From assembly GCA_016218915.1 (NCBI GenBank), contig JACRCQ010000077.1:62001-126000 (forward strand): 64,000 nucleotides of DNA. The letters are read 5' to 3'. The position numbers and the translations under genes are program-made. This DNA comes from Deltaproteobacteria bacterium (GTDB taxonomy: Bacteria > Myxococcota_A > Polyangia > Polyangiales > Polyangiaceae). Below the pieces are notes generated by a model. That model saw only the letters and a list, made by a program, of their open reading frames with translations, searched no databases and was not told the DNA's origin. The first letter of the stretch is position 1. Every line of letters begins with the position of its first letter. Positions 16,950 through 26,664 of the stretch are shown piece after piece.

Positions 16950-19900
16950 GTGTTTCTGTCCGATCTATCGATCCGACGGCCGGTCTTCACGATCATCGTG
17001 ATGCTCGTTCTCGTGCTCTTTGGAGCCATCGGATACCAGGCGCTCGGCGTGGATCTGATGCCCAAGGTCGACGCTCCCTACGTGACCATCTCGGTCATCT
17101 ACCAGGGCGCAGACCCGGAAGTGGTCGAGTCCCGCGTGCTTCAGCCCATCGAAGACGCTGTCTCCACCATCTCTGGCGTCAAGAAGATCATCGCTTCCGG
17201 AGTCGAGAGCTACGGGATGATCTTCGTCGAGTTCGAGCTCGACGTGAGCGCGGACCGGGCTGCGCAGGACGTGCGGGACAAGGTAGCCAAGGTCCAGCGG
17301 GACTTGCCCACCGACGCTGAGCTGCCGGTGGTCGAGAAGCTCGACATCGGCGCAGCTCCGGTGGTGACGCTTGTGCTGACCGGCCCGCCGGGCGAGTCGG
17401 GCGCCAAGGTGACCTACGTGGCCGACAAGAAGGCCAAGGCCCAGATCCAGCGTATCAATGGCGTGGCCTCGGTCGACCTGATCGGCAAGCAGGAGCGGGA
17501 GATTCACGTCATTGCCGACCCCGACAAGCTCCGCACCTACCACTTGACGCTGCCTGACCTGCAGCAGGCGGTTGCGTACGGCAATCTGGATGTGCCGGGC
17601 GGGCGCGTGACGACCAAGGACACGGAGGTTCTGGTCAAGACGCACGCCGAGGCGACCTCGCTCAAGCAGCTCGAGGAGCTGGTGATCGCGAGCCCCGGCG
17701 GGGTACCCGTGAGGCTTGCGGACATTGCGACGGTCAGGGACGACACCGAGGAGGTTCGTACGATCGCGGCCTACAACGGCAAGCGCGCGCTGACCTTGAT
17801 GGTCAAGAAGCAATCGGACGGCAACACGGTAGCAGTGTCCGACGCGGTCATGAAGGCGGTGCGCTCCGGTGAGGTTTCGCTTCCACCGGGCTACAAGCTC
17901 GACGTGGTGCAGGATGCCTCGACGTTCACGCGCCATGCGATCGATGACGTGGTGTTCGATCTCGTGTTCGGCGCCATCCTGGCGGTTGCGGTCATCACCG
18001 TGTTCCTGCGCGACTGGCGCGCCACTTTCATCAGCTCCCTGGCGTTGCCCACGAGCGTCATCGCCACCTTCGCCTTCATGAAGGTGATGAACTTCACGAC
18101 CAACATGCTCACGATGATGGCGCTCTCGCTGTCGATCGGCATGTTGATCGACGACGCGATCGTGGTGATCGAGAACATCCACCGTCATCTCGAGATGGGC
18201 AAGACCCCTGCGCAGGCGGCGAGCGACGGAGCGAGGGAAATCGGCTTGGCCGTGCTCGCGACCACGATGTCGATCGTGGCCGTGTTCGTGCCGGTGGCGT
18301 TCATGAAAGGGATCATCGGCCGGTTCTTCTTCCAGTTCGGCATGACCGTGGCCTTTGCGGTCATGGTGTCGTTGTTCGTGTCGTTCACACTCACGCCCAT
18401 GGCGTCGGCGAAGATGCTGCGTCACACCACCCCCGGCGCGATCTCGCGGGCGATTGGACGGGTGCTCGACGGCATCGATCACATCTATCGGGCGATGGTG
18501 GGCTGGGTGCTCAGCCATCGGGCGCTGACGATCCTGGTCGGGGTCGGGGCGCTGGTGTTTTCGATCTTCCTGGCGCGCTGGATCCCGACGGAGTTTACCC
18601 CGGCCCAGGATCAGGGTGAGATCGACATTGTCTTCACCATGCCGGAAGGCACGAGCCTGGAGTCGACCTACCAGCGCGGGGAAGAGCTTCGCAAGTACGC
18701 CCAGGCCACGGTCTCCGAGTTCAAGTACTCGCTGGTGCTGATCGGCACCGGGCAGCGCCAGAAAGTCAACGAAGGCAAGGTCTTCCTCAAGCTCAGCAGC
18801 TCCAAGGAGCGCAAGCGCACGCTCGAGCAGATCTCCGCCGATCTGCGCAAAGGGTTGGAGTCGAAGTTCCCGGGCGAGGACATCGGCGTCAACAAGGCTT
18901 CGATCGTGGGCAATGCGGGCGGAGACATGATGGCCAAGCCCCTCAACGTGCAGCTTCGCGGCGACGACTCGAACCAGCTTCGCGTCTCGGCTCTCAAGCT
19001 GATCGACGCGCTCAAGAAGCGAGGCCAGTTCGTCGACCTCACAATCTCCGATCGCGGGTCGCGCCCCCAGTTCGGCTTCTCCATCGACCGCGACCGGGTC
19101 TCGTCCGCAGGCCTGATGCCGGCCCAGGTTGCATTGGCAGTGCGCACCGCGATCAACGGCACCGAGGTCTCGCAATTCCGTGAAGGCAGCGATCGCTACA
19201 AGATCGTGGTCAAAGCCCCGGATCGATACCGCCGGGATCGAAAGGCCGTGCTCGGTATGCCGCTTCGAGGTCCCATGGGCAACCTCGTCGAAATCGGTGA
19301 GCTCGTGCGCTCCGTGCCCGAGCAGGCCGCCGCACAGATCGATCGGGAGGACAGGGTCCGTCAGGTGACGATCGCCGCGAATCTGAGCGACCTCGCGTTG
19401 GGGCCTGCGCAGGAGGTGGTCAAGGATGTGGCCAAGGGGATTGTGCCTGCTGGCGTGGAGATGAAGTTCACCGGGCAGGCGCAGATCATGAACGAGTCGT
19501 TCGGCTACATGATCTCGGCCCTGATCCTCGCCATCATCATCATCTACATGGTCCTGGCATCGCAGTTCGAGAGCTTCCTGCACCCGTTCACCATCATGGT
19601 GTCGCTGCCGCTTTCGCTGGTCGGCGCCCTGGGTGCCTTGCTGCTCATGCGGCAGACCCTGAGCATCATGGCGTTCATCGGGGTCATCATGCTCATGGGC
19701 CTTGTGACCAAGAACGCCATCTTGCTCGTGGACAACGCGAACCAGAGGATGGCTGAAGGCAAGTCCGTTCGCGAAGCCATGATCATGGCCGGAACTGCGC
19801 GTCTGAGGCCGATCCTCATGACCACGGGCGCCATGATCTTCGGCATGCTGCCGGTCGCGCTCGGCATGGGCGAAGGCTCTGAGATGCGCGTCGGCATGGG

Positions 19901-20051
19901 CGTGACCGTGATCGGCGGCCTCGTGACCTCCACCATGCTCACCCTGCTGGTCGTGCCCGCTATCTACTCCGCCTTTGAGAACGCCCGTCAGCGGCTTCGC
20001 ACGCTCTTGTCCCTCAAGGCGCGCGCCGATGCGCCTGCCCCGGCCGAATAG
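16950..20051 (+). CDS. RND multidrug/metabolite efflux permease, AcrB/HAE1 type
   Basis: 1,033 residues, full length. N-terminus [23 protein letters not shown] is the family's first helix. The proton-relay helix shows [21 protein letters not shown] with its paired aspartates; the second half repeats the arrangement with [20 protein letters not shown]. Large periplasmic loops ([20 protein letters not shown]) carry porter domains. Start is GTG 16950, preceded by GGGAGG that overlaps the adaptor stop. It is closer to the hydrophobe/amphiphile group than to metal exporters, which would show charged transmembrane residues for metal. Substrate unknown. Confidence 0.9.
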   Translation: MFLSDLSIRRPVFTIIVMLVLVLFGAIGYQALGVDLMPKVDAPYVTISVIYQGADPEVVESRVLQPIEDAVSTISGVKKIIASGVESYGMIFVEFELDVSADRAAQDVRDKVAKVQRDLPTDAELPVVEKLDIGAAPVVTLVLTGPPGESGAKVTYVADKKAKAQIQRINGVASVDLIGKQEREIHVIADPDKLRTYHLTLPDLQQAVAYGNLDVPGGRVTTKDTEVLVKTHAEATSLKQLEELVIASPGGVPVRLADIATVRDDTEEVRTIAAYNGKRALTLMVKKQSDGNTVAVSDAVMKAVRSGEVSLPPGYKLDVVQDASTFTRHAIDDVVFDLVFGAILAVAVITVFLRDWRATFISSLALPTSVIATFAFMKVMNFTTNMLTMMALSLSIGMLIDDAIVVIENIHRHLEMGKTPAQAASDGAREIGLAVLATTMSIVAVFVPVAFMKGIIGRFFFQFGMTVAFAVMVSLFVSFTLTPMASAKMLRHTTPGAISRAIGRVLDGIDHIYRAMVGWVLSHRALTILVGVGALVFSIFLARWIPTEFTPAQDQGEIDIVFTMPEGTSLESTYQRGEELRKYAQATVSEFKYSLVLIGTGQRQKVNEGKVFLKLSSSKERKRTLEQISADLRKGLESKFPGEDIGVNKASIVGNAGGDMMAKPLNVQLRGDDSNQLRVSALKLIDALKKRGQFVDLTISDRGSRPQFGFSIDRDRVSSAGLMPAQVALAVRTAINGTEVSQFREGSDRYKIVVKAPDRYRRDRKAVLGMPLRGPMGNLVEIGELVRSVPEQAAAQIDREDRVRQVTIAANLSDLALGPAQEVVKDVAKGIVPAGVEMKFTGQAQIMNESFGYMISALILAIIIIYMVLASQFESFLHPFTIMVSLPLSLVGALGALLLMRQTLSIMAFIGVIMLMGLVTKNAILLVDNANQRMAEGKSVREAMIMAGTARLRPILMTTGAMIFGMLPVALGMGEGSEMRVGMGVTVIGGLVTSTMLTLLVVPAIYSAFENARQRLRTLLSLKARADAPAPAE

Positions 20052-20061
20052 ACACCCCTGT

Positions 20062-20337
20062 TCAGCTCACCGCAGCGTCCAGCCATGGGCACGGCGACGG
20101 AATGGTCGGTGGCCCCTGATCGTCATCGCTGCGGGGCAGCTCGTCCACCATGACACGGAGATCATCTACCTGGGTGATCCGGTCAGCGTCGGAGTAGGTG
20201 TCCTCGCCCAGCTCATCGCCCCATTCCTCGTCGTCGAACTCCAACAGGAAGAGCTCGGTTTCCCTGTCTGACGGCGCAGGAGGCACCATCGTCGAGTTGT
20301 GGGGTGATTCGTCGGACGCGGGGCTGGGTTCGCCCAT
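20062..20337 (-). CDS. Small acidic protein of unknown function
   Basis: 91 residues, strongly acidic in the middle (LLEFDDEEWGDELGEDTYSD), no signal peptide or hydrophobic segment. It begins seven bases after the stop of the cyclase gene on the same strand, which supports co-expression. Its end lies ten bases from the convergent RND gene. No family recognised; it could be a disordered regulator of the cyclase or a spurious frame. Confidence 0.45.
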   Translation of the reverse strand: MGEPSPASDESPHNSTMVPPAPSDRETELFLLEFDDEEWGDELGEDTYSDADRITQVDDLRVMVDELPRSDDDQGPPTIPSPCPWLDAAVS

Positions 20338-20343
20338 GGCGAC

Positions 20344-22077
20344 CTATGAGCTAGCAAGCGGCGTACCAGACCCCTGCTTGTCCGCGTCCTCCGCAAGGCC
20401 GAGCACTTCGTAGGTCATCACCGGCTGCTCGCGCCCCTTGACCGTGATCTCGCGCACCGGTCGCGTACGCACGATGTCCTTGGTCAGCTCGTAGGTGCTG
20501 TGGCTGATCAGAATCGGGGCGTCCAGCTCCTTGGTGTTGCTCTCCAGGCGCGAGGCGAGGTTCACGGCATCTCCGATGACCGTGTACTCCATGCGCTGCT
20601 CGCTGCCGATGTTGCCAGCGACCACTTCGCCTGTGTGGATTCCGATTCCGGTCCGAAGCTCGGGCATGCCGCGTGCGGTGAGACGCTCGTTGAGACGCGT
20701 GAGCGCTGCACGCATCGCCACTGCAGCGCGAACCGCGTTCTCCGCATCCCGAGGGGTGGGCACCGGCGCTCCGAACACGGCCATGATGGCGTCGCCGATG
20801 TACTTGTCCACGACCCCGTCGTGCTTCATGACCATGCTCACCATCTCGGTGAAGTACTCGTTGAGCAGGCCGACCAGGGCGTGGGCTTCCATGCGCTCGC
20901 TGATCGAGGTGAAGCTTCGGATGTCGCTGAACAGGATGGTGACGCGCAGGCTTTCGCCGCCGAGCTGGATCTTGCCGCTCAGCAGGTGCTGCAGCACCGA
21001 TTCGGTCATGTACTTGCCAAAGGTCGTGCGCAGGTGATCGCGCTCCTTGAGCCCCTCCACCATGTGGTTGAAGCCGGTGGCCAGCCAGGCCAGCTCGTCG
21101 CGCGACCGGCTCTCGGGCACGCGCACGTACTCCTGCTTCTCGAGCTTCTTGAACGCTCCGATCACCTGCTTGAGCGACCGCGACATCGCCCCAGCGATGC
21201 GAGCACCGACGGAGATCGAGATCAGCGCGACCGCGCCGATGATGGCGAGCAGCAGGTAGACGTTCTTGTGGACCCCTTCGCTGATGTTGGTGACATCCAC
21301 GGCAGCGACCACATGCGGTCGAGCGCCGCGCGAGCCCTGCTTGATCTGCGGCTCGAAGCGTTGCACCGCCCAGACCTTGCTTCCGTGCTCCACGACCGAG
21401 GTCTTGTCCTTGCTGGACGCGGGCGGAATGACGCCGGACGGGTAGTGCTCGGTGGTCACCACCGGCTCGTTGGACGAAGGGGACAAGAGCAGCGCCAGCT
21501 CCAGTCCGAGCTTGCGGGACGAGTTCTCGAGGTAGGCGTAGTTGAGCGGCTGGCAGACCAGCACGTGCCCAGGGCCGACAGCCGTGACGATCGCGCGAGC
21601 GACCGACTCCGGCTCCCCGGGGCGCGTGCAGCCGCGCGGCAGCACCGCGTGCATCTCGCCCGTGCGCGGCAGGTCCCGAAGCTCCGGCAAATCGTTGAGG
21701 TTGGCAGGGGCTCGCCGCAATCCCGCGGACGCGAGCACCCGTCCATCCCCCGTCGCGAGCAGAATATCCATCTCCGGGTACAGCTGCGAGAAGACGCTGG
21801 CGACCTCCATGGCCTTGCCCGTGTCGGCACTCTCCAGAGCGCGCGCCGTCTCCGGGTGCGACGCCATGATCCGCAGCGTCAGCGCCAGATCCGCGAAGTC
21901 GTCGTCCAGCTCCACCTGGAAGGCGCGCTCCGCGTCTTCCGCATGATCGTCGGCCGATGTCATCAGATCCTGGTGCAGCGCATGCGACACCACGGGCATG
22001 GCTGCGCAGATCAGGACCACCGGCATGGCGACCAGGATGGTGAGCTTGGCGCGAACGGTTCGCAGAGAGATGCGCAT
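20344..22077 (-). CDS. Membrane-bound class III adenylate/guanylate cyclase with sensor and HAMP domains
   Basis: 577 residues. A first transmembrane helix (LTILVAMPVVLICAAMPVV), an extracytoplasmic sensor of about 240 residues and a second helix (VYLLLAIIGAVALISISVGA) are followed by a HAMP linker (SRDELAWLATGFNHMVEGL). The catalytic domain contains metal-binding aspartates in LFSDIRSFTSISERM and DKYIGDAIMAVFGAP, and transition-state residues in TVIGDAVNLASRLESN. The Lys of DKYIGD with Asp of IGDAVN favours ATP as substrate, so cAMP is the likely product. It probably senses a periplasmic signal. It leads a short minus-strand unit with the small acidic protein. Confidence 0.9.
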   Translation of the reverse strand: MRISLRTVRAKLTILVAMPVVLICAAMPVVSHALHQDLMTSADDHAEDAERAFQVELDDDFADLALTLRIMASHPETARALESADTGKAMEVASVFSQLYPEMDILLATGDGRVLASAGLRRAPANLNDLPELRDLPRTGEMHAVLPRGCTRPGEPESVARAIVTAVGPGHVLVCQPLNYAYLENSSRKLGLELALLLSPSSNEPVVTTEHYPSGVIPPASSKDKTSVVEHGSKVWAVQRFEPQIKQGSRGARPHVVAAVDVTNISEGVHKNVYLLLAIIGAVALISISVGARIAGAMSRSLKQVIGAFKKLEKQEYVRVPESRSRDELAWLATGFNHMVEGLKERDHLRTTFGKYMTESVLQHLLSGKIQLGGESLRVTILFSDIRSFTSISERMEAHALVGLLNEYFTEMVSMVMKHDGVVDKYIGDAIMAVFGAPVPTPRDAENAVRAAVAMRAALTRLNERLTARGMPELRTGIGIHTGEVVAGNIGSEQRMEYTVIGDAVNLASRLESNTKELDAPILISHSTYELTKDIVRTRPVREITVKGREQPVMTYEVLGLAEDADKQGSGTPLASS

Positions 22078-22146
22078 GGGAGCTGGCAGCAGGAGACTAC
22101 ACCGCAGGCCCAGACGCGTGTCCAGGGTTCGTTGCCTGGTCCCCGG

Positions 22147-22761
22147 TCACATCGATGCGCTCACCAACGCCTCGATCGAGCCCTCGTCCGCCAGCCCGGT
22201 CCTCACCGCTGTGACCACGCCGTTCTTGTCGATGATCACCAGAGTCGGCAGGCTCTCCACGCCGTAGCGCTCCGCGACCGCGCTGCCGTCGTCGAAGACG
22301 AACGTGTACGACAGGTTCTTCTTGCGCACGAAGTCTGCGGCGCGAGCGATCTGGTCGTTGGTGTTGACGCCGATCACGGCGACGTTGCGGTCCTTCATCC
22401 TGCGCGCGAGACGGTCCAGCGCTGGCGCCTCGAGCTGGCAGGGGCCACACCAGCTGGCCCAGAACGAAAGCACGACGGCCTTTCCATGCAGATCCGACAG
22501 GCGCACGCGATCTCCCGGATGGTCGATTGATTCCAGGGCGAATTCCGGAGCGGGCTTGCCGATCAACCCGTGGCGCACCTGCGAGAGCCTGGGCAGGAGC
22601 GTGAAGCCGATCAGCATGGCAGCGCCCAGGACCAGGGCCATCAGGCTGTACGATCGGCTCTGGTTCTCAGAAGCGTGGACTGGGCGAGTGACAGGTTCCA
22701 AGGGAAAGGCTGGCTCCAAGTTCCATTGTAGTGACCAGCGGCGTCGAGGCCACCACCCCAT
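22147..22761 (-). CDS. TlpA-like membrane-anchored thioredoxin
   Basis: About 204 residues. An N-terminal membrane anchor (YSLMALVLGAAMLIGFTLL) precedes an AhpC/TSA-thioredoxin domain with VVLSFWASWCGPCQLEAP, the redox CxxC active site of TlpA/ResA-type thiol-disulfide oxidoreductases acting outside the cytoplasm. The cis-proline loop appears as VESLPTLVIIDKNG. The true start is unclear: ATG 22761 gives an Arg/Trp-rich leader, and TTG or GTG codons nearer the anchor are plausible. It may reduce cytochrome c apoproteins or other envelope proteins. Confidence 0.82.
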   Translation of the reverse strand: MGWWPRRRWSLQWNLEPAFPLEPVTRPVHASENQSRSYSLMALVLGAAMLIGFTLLPRLSQVRHGLIGKPAPEFALESIDHPGDRVRLSDLHGKAVVLSFWASWCGPCQLEAPALDRLARRMKDRNVAVIGVNTNDQIARAADFVRKKNLSYTFVFDDGSAVAERYGVESLPTLVIIDKNGVVTAVRTGLADEGSIEALVSASM

Positions 22762-22824
22762 TCGATCCCCACGGCGAACAAAGGGTTCGAGCCCGATCGC
22801 CGAAAGCAGGAATCCCGGCTTTTT

Positions 22825-24441
22825 TCAGGTGGCAGGAGGGGCGGACATCCGTCGAGAGCTCGGCGGCAGCTGATCCCGCACCGCCGCCGACGCCGGGCTG
22901 CCGACCTTGGGCAGGCGGATCGCGATCCGTGCGCCCCCCATCGGGCTGTCCAGCGTCTCGACCACGCCGCCATGCTCCATGACGATCTTCTTGACGATCG
23001 CCAGACCGAGTCCGGTTCCGTCCTGCTTGGTGGTCACGTACGGATCGAACACCGACTGGCGCATCGGCTCAGGAATCCCAGGCCCGTCGTCGTCGATCGC
23101 GAGCTGCAGCCAGTCCCTGTCGATGGCCCGAAGCGACACCTTCACGTGACCCGGCTTGGTGTTCTGCTGATCACGGATCGCCTGCGCCGCGTTGCGCATC
23201 ACGTTGACCACCACCCTGTGGAGCATCTGCTTGTCGAAGTACGCCCGCAGAGGTTCCTCAGGGATGTCCCAGCTCACGTCGACCGCCTTCTCGAGCAGGT
23301 CGGCGTCCGAAGCCTGCACCGCCGCCTCCTCGTCGGTGAACAGCGAGATGTGGTCCTTCTGCTCGCGCAGCCATCCGCTCAGGTCGCCGTCCGCAAGCTC
23401 CGCCCTCGGAAGCCGGGCAAAAGCGCTGAATTCGCTCACGAGACGTCGCAGGGTGCCCACCTCCTCCTCGACGATCTCCAGAGTCGTATCGAGCAGGACA
23501 CGGAAGGCGCGGTCATCGCCAGCGTACTTGCGGTGGCATTCCTGCACCGCGAGCTGGATCGGCGTGAGCGGGTTCTTGATCTCGTGGGCGAGCCTGCGCG
23601 CCATCTCCTGCCAGGTGCCCATGCGCTGCAGGAACTCGATGCGCGCCCGGCTCCGCTCGACCTCCAGGAGCATGCCGTTGAACGCGCGCGCCAGATCCGT
23701 GATCTCGTCGTTGCCATCCACGGGCACGCGCACGGTGAGATCGCCTGCGCCCACGGCTTGCGTGGCCGTGGCGAGCTGCCCGATTCGACGCGTGACTCCG
23801 CGCGCCAGCGTTCGGGCGAGCGCGACCGCAGCGAGCATCGTCGCGCAAAGCAGCGCGGCGAAGACCTGCAGGTACCAGCGTTCGATCTTGGTGGTGCGAA
23901 GACGCTCGATCTGCTGGTAGTCGCGCACGAACTCGGCGGCGCTTTCGAGCTCGTCGAATCGGGCTCGAGGCGTGGCGAATACCGCGACCAGCTTGGGCCC
24001 GGTCTCCTGATCGGTCAGGTCCCGAGTCACCGGCAGCATGCGCTCGGTCTTCTCGTCGATGGGCCTGCCGCGGCTGTGCTCGGCGATGGTCTGCTTGCCG
24101 ACCGTGACCGAAAGCGACACGAGGTTGGTGTACTGGGGAAAGACCTCGGCAAGCTCCTGCTTGAGGCTGGGCTCGTGCTTGAGCAGCGCCGCTGCCCGGA
24201 GCGATTCCCGCGCCGCGATCGCGTCGGCCTCGAACCGCATCCCGTCTTTGATCGCCTTGGCAAGCTCCTGGTACAGGTCGAGCGAAGTCTCGAGCTGCTG
24301 GCCGACACGCACGTTGGAGGTGAGCGACGACAGGTTCGAGAACATGCTCCAGGCGATGAAGATGGCGCCGAACAGCGGGATCACTGCGGCGAGCAGAACG
24401 GCGAGCGACAGCCGCCTAGCGGTTCGGGACGGGATCGCCAT
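22825..24441 (-). CDS. NtrY-like sensor histidine kinase (orphan)
   Basis: 538 residues. Two transmembrane helices flank a periplasmic sensor of about 160 residues, and a HAMP domain (RVPVDGNDEITDLARAFNGM) follows. The phospho-acceptor helix is ARRLAHEIKNPLTPIQLAVQ with His in HEIKNP. The ATPase domain shows the N box NVMRNAAQAIRD, G1 DDGPGIPEP, and G2 GTGLGLAIVKKI. The HEIKNPL pattern with the NtrY-like layout suggests control of a sigma-54 activator, yet no response regulator is adjacent. It lies between the thioredoxin gene and a secreted-protein operon. Confidence 0.88.
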   Translation of the reverse strand: MAIPSRTARRLSLAVLLAAVIPLFGAIFIAWSMFSNLSSLTSNVRVGQQLETSLDLYQELAKAIKDGMRFEADAIAARESLRAAALLKHEPSLKQELAEVFPQYTNLVSLSVTVGKQTIAEHSRGRPIDEKTERMLPVTRDLTDQETGPKLVAVFATPRARFDELESAAEFVRDYQQIERLRTTKIERWYLQVFAALLCATMLAAVALARTLARGVTRRIGQLATATQAVGAGDLTVRVPVDGNDEITDLARAFNGMLLEVERSRARIEFLQRMGTWQEMARRLAHEIKNPLTPIQLAVQECHRKYAGDDRAFRVLLDTTLEIVEEEVGTLRRLVSEFSAFARLPRAELADGDLSGWLREQKDHISLFTDEEAAVQASDADLLEKAVDVSWDIPEEPLRAYFDKQMLHRVVVNVMRNAAQAIRDQQNTKPGHVKVSLRAIDRDWLQLAIDDDGPGIPEPMRQSVFDPYVTTKQDGTGLGLAIVKKIVMEHGGVVETLDSPMGGARIAIRLPKVGSPASAAVRDQLPPSSRRMSAPPAT

Positions 24442-24503
24442 GGCGATTCACACTAGACAGTGCGCGGTGGACAGTAAAGGTGCGGGATCGTCTCGTGAGA
24501 CGG

Positions 24504-26663
24504 CTACTTGGCCGATCGAGAGACTTTGTACAGCCCCCAGCGGACCTTGGCCGCTTCGGTGGCTCCGAGGTGCAGCTCGCCCAGCGAGCGGGTCGAAGCG
24601 CCAAGCTCGCTCTGGCACGCCTCGATCAGCGCGAACGACTTGCCCCGCAAGTCCGCGTGGGATCGGTTGGGTGTCGACAGCGTCAGCGTGGCCGTGGTGG
24701 GCTGATCGGCCACGGCAACGGCCAGCAAGCAATCGTCAGGCCCAAGCTCGATGGCGGCCGAAGGAAGCGGAAGCGGCGCTCCTGCCTGCACAGCCGTCGT
24801 GCCGCGCTGAAACGCCTTGCGCAGCCGCGTTCCGACCGCGTCGAACGCCATCGCGTCCACAGGCTTGTACTCCGCCTTGGGCGCTTCGCCCCCGGCCTCG
24901 GTGAACGCCCGAAGCGCCGACTCCTGCATCTCCTGGTTGATCGCCGCGCGCAGGTCCGTCCCTAGCTTGGCCGAGACGCGCTCAGCGATGAGTGGAAGGA
25001 GCGAATCCGGACGATCGATCAGGTTCCGGTCCGGCTTGTGTCCCTGCACTGCATGCCTCGAATCTTCGTCGACCTCGAAGTCGGTCACCGAGTCCGAAAG
25101 ACGCGTCGTGCTCTTGTGAGGCCCATCCTTGAACCCCACCTCCATCTCGAGGATTGCGGACACCGATCGCGAATAGGTCGTCTTCTCGTACGTCCAGTCC
25201 GCCATGATCGGCACCTCGATCGAGTCCGGCGTGTTCTGCAGTGCGGTCTGCGCGGTGCTCAGGCGGTTTCGCGCGGCAACGACCGCTGCGTCGGTTTCCG
25301 CTGTCACCAGGCTCACCATCCCGCAACCGATCTTGCAGGCGCTCTGCTGATTGGCATCGGCGATCGCGTTGCATCCGTTGATGCACGTCTCGTGGTTCTG
25401 CTGCTCCTGCTGCTTGCGTCGGGCAAAGTCCTCCTGCGCGGCCGTGAGTGCGTCCCGAGCCTTCTGAACTTCGATCTCGGCCTTCGGCTTGTCCGGATTC
25501 GCACGCTGCTCCTTGTGATCTTCGTACTTGGAGGTCTCCTTGGTCACCTTCTTCTCGAGATCGCCGAGCACCAGGTCGTGAACGGCCAGAGACACGTTGA
25601 GCGTCACCGCTGGATCCCGCACCGGCGCGACCCGCACCATGCCGTCGTCGCCTGACACCACCTTGGAGACCACGCGATCCATCGCCTGGTACAGCTGCAG
25701 CTCCCTGTCCCCCTGCGGCTTGGCAAACTGTACCGACACCACGGTCCGCGCAAATCGCCCGCCCGTCACCGGCTTGCCGTCGAGCAGGTGCAGCGGACCC
25801 AGCGTTCGTCGTACTAGCTGCAAAGACACGGCCGCGTTGTTCGCGACCCCTTCCCACACCGCAAGCGAGGTCCTGCATTCGACGTGGCTCGCCGTGCCCA
25901 GCGTGCTCGTGTGACAGCGTCCGCGATCGGTCCTGAGCAAGGTCATCACGTCGCTCGGGAGCGACGCTGCTGGCTCCCCAGGATCGGAGAAGCATGTGCT
26001 CACCGTGTCCGCTCGCAGGTGAAGCGTGCCCTTGTGCGCGCGGAACCACGGCACGACCGGCTCTTCGTACTTCCACTTGGTCAGGCTCTGCGCCGATGCC
26101 GAGCCGATCTCGAGGGCTTCGAGCTGCACGCGCAGCCCGGGCTCGCTCTCGACCAGTGCGGAATCCGGTGATGTCCCGGCTGCCTCCAGATGCGTGCATT
26201 CAGCTTTCCAGGGCGTGAAAACCTTGGTCTTGCCTACCAGCGCAATCGCGTCGCCCATCGATGGCTTGTACGGCCACAGGCATCCAGGCGCCCCATCCAG
26301 CGCGTAGCGCAAGGCCATGCTCTTGCCGTCGGCTCCGACCACGTCGAGATCGACATGCCCGGGCGACGACGACGAACCCTGCGAAACCTTGGCCCGCACG
26401 ATCCGGAATACCGAGGCGGACGCAGCCCAGGGCTGCTTTGCGAGGGGCTCGCCGGACTTGGCGAGCGCTGCTGCGGCGGGCGCCACCAGCACGTTGCAGG
26501 TGCCCGCAGGATCAAAGACCACGATCTGCTGCCCGGCCTGGAGCGCGCGCCACGCGCTCGCTTCAGCTTCGGTCGTCGCATGGGTCGCGTACACTCCCGT
26601 GCTCGCCGCGCAGCTCAGAGCCATGCACGCAATCCACGCCAACGCGATGGAGCTAACTCTCAT
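24504..26663 (-). CDS. Large secreted lipoprotein of unknown function
   Basis: 719 residues. Signal MRVSSIALAWIACMALSCAAS suggests a lipobox (ALSC). The N-terminal 330 residues are mixed alpha/beta without recognised motif. A charged helical stretch at about 380-440 (DLEKKVTKETSKYEDHKEQR and DALTAAQEDFARRKQQEQQN) predicts a coiled coil, and it is interrupted by a four-cysteine cluster (ETCINGCNAIADANQQSACK, IGCG). A helical C-terminal domain follows. It starts one base after the stop of the preceding gene and has GGAGGGAAG upstream, so it is the third gene of an envelope operon. No family recognised. Confidence 0.7.
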   Translation of the reverse strand: MRVSSIALAWIACMALSCAASTGVYATHATTEAEASAWRALQAGQQIVVFDPAGTCNVLVAPAAAALAKSGEPLAKQPWAASASVFRIVRAKVSQGSSSSPGHVDLDVVGADGKSMALRYALDGAPGCLWPYKPSMGDAIALVGKTKVFTPWKAECTHLEAAGTSPDSALVESEPGLRVQLEALEIGSASAQSLTKWKYEEPVVPWFRAHKGTLHLRADTVSTCFSDPGEPAASLPSDVMTLLRTDRGRCHTSTLGTASHVECRTSLAVWEGVANNAAVSLQLVRRTLGPLHLLDGKPVTGGRFARTVVSVQFAKPQGDRELQLYQAMDRVVSKVVSGDDGMVRVAPVRDPAVTLNVSLAVHDLVLGDLEKKVTKETSKYEDHKEQRANPDKPKAEIEVQKARDALTAAQEDFARRKQQEQQNHETCINGCNAIADANQQSACKIGCGMVSLVTAETDAAVVAARNRLSTAQTALQNTPDSIEVPIMADWTYEKTTYSRSVSAILEMEVGFKDGPHKSTTRLSDSVTDFEVDEDSRHAVQGHKPDRNLIDRPDSLLPLIAERVSAKLGTDLRAAINQEMQESALRAFTEAGGEAPKAEYKPVDAMAFDAVGTRLRKAFQRGTTAVQAGAPLPLPSAAIELGPDDCLLAVAVADQPTTATLTLSTPNRSHADLRGKSFALIEACQSELGASTRSLGELHLGATEAAKVRWGLYKVSRSAK

Positions 26664-26664
26664 G

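Noticed and set aside
16965-19583. 872-residue minus-strand open frame opposite the RND pump
   Set aside because: The plus-strand frame is an unmistakable AcrB-type pump; the opposite frame is His/Arg-rich reverse-complement noise.
20500-22530. 676-residue plus-strand open frame across the cyclase and thioredoxin genes
   Set aside because: It crosses two well-supported minus-strand genes and has the composition of a GC-rich shadow frame.
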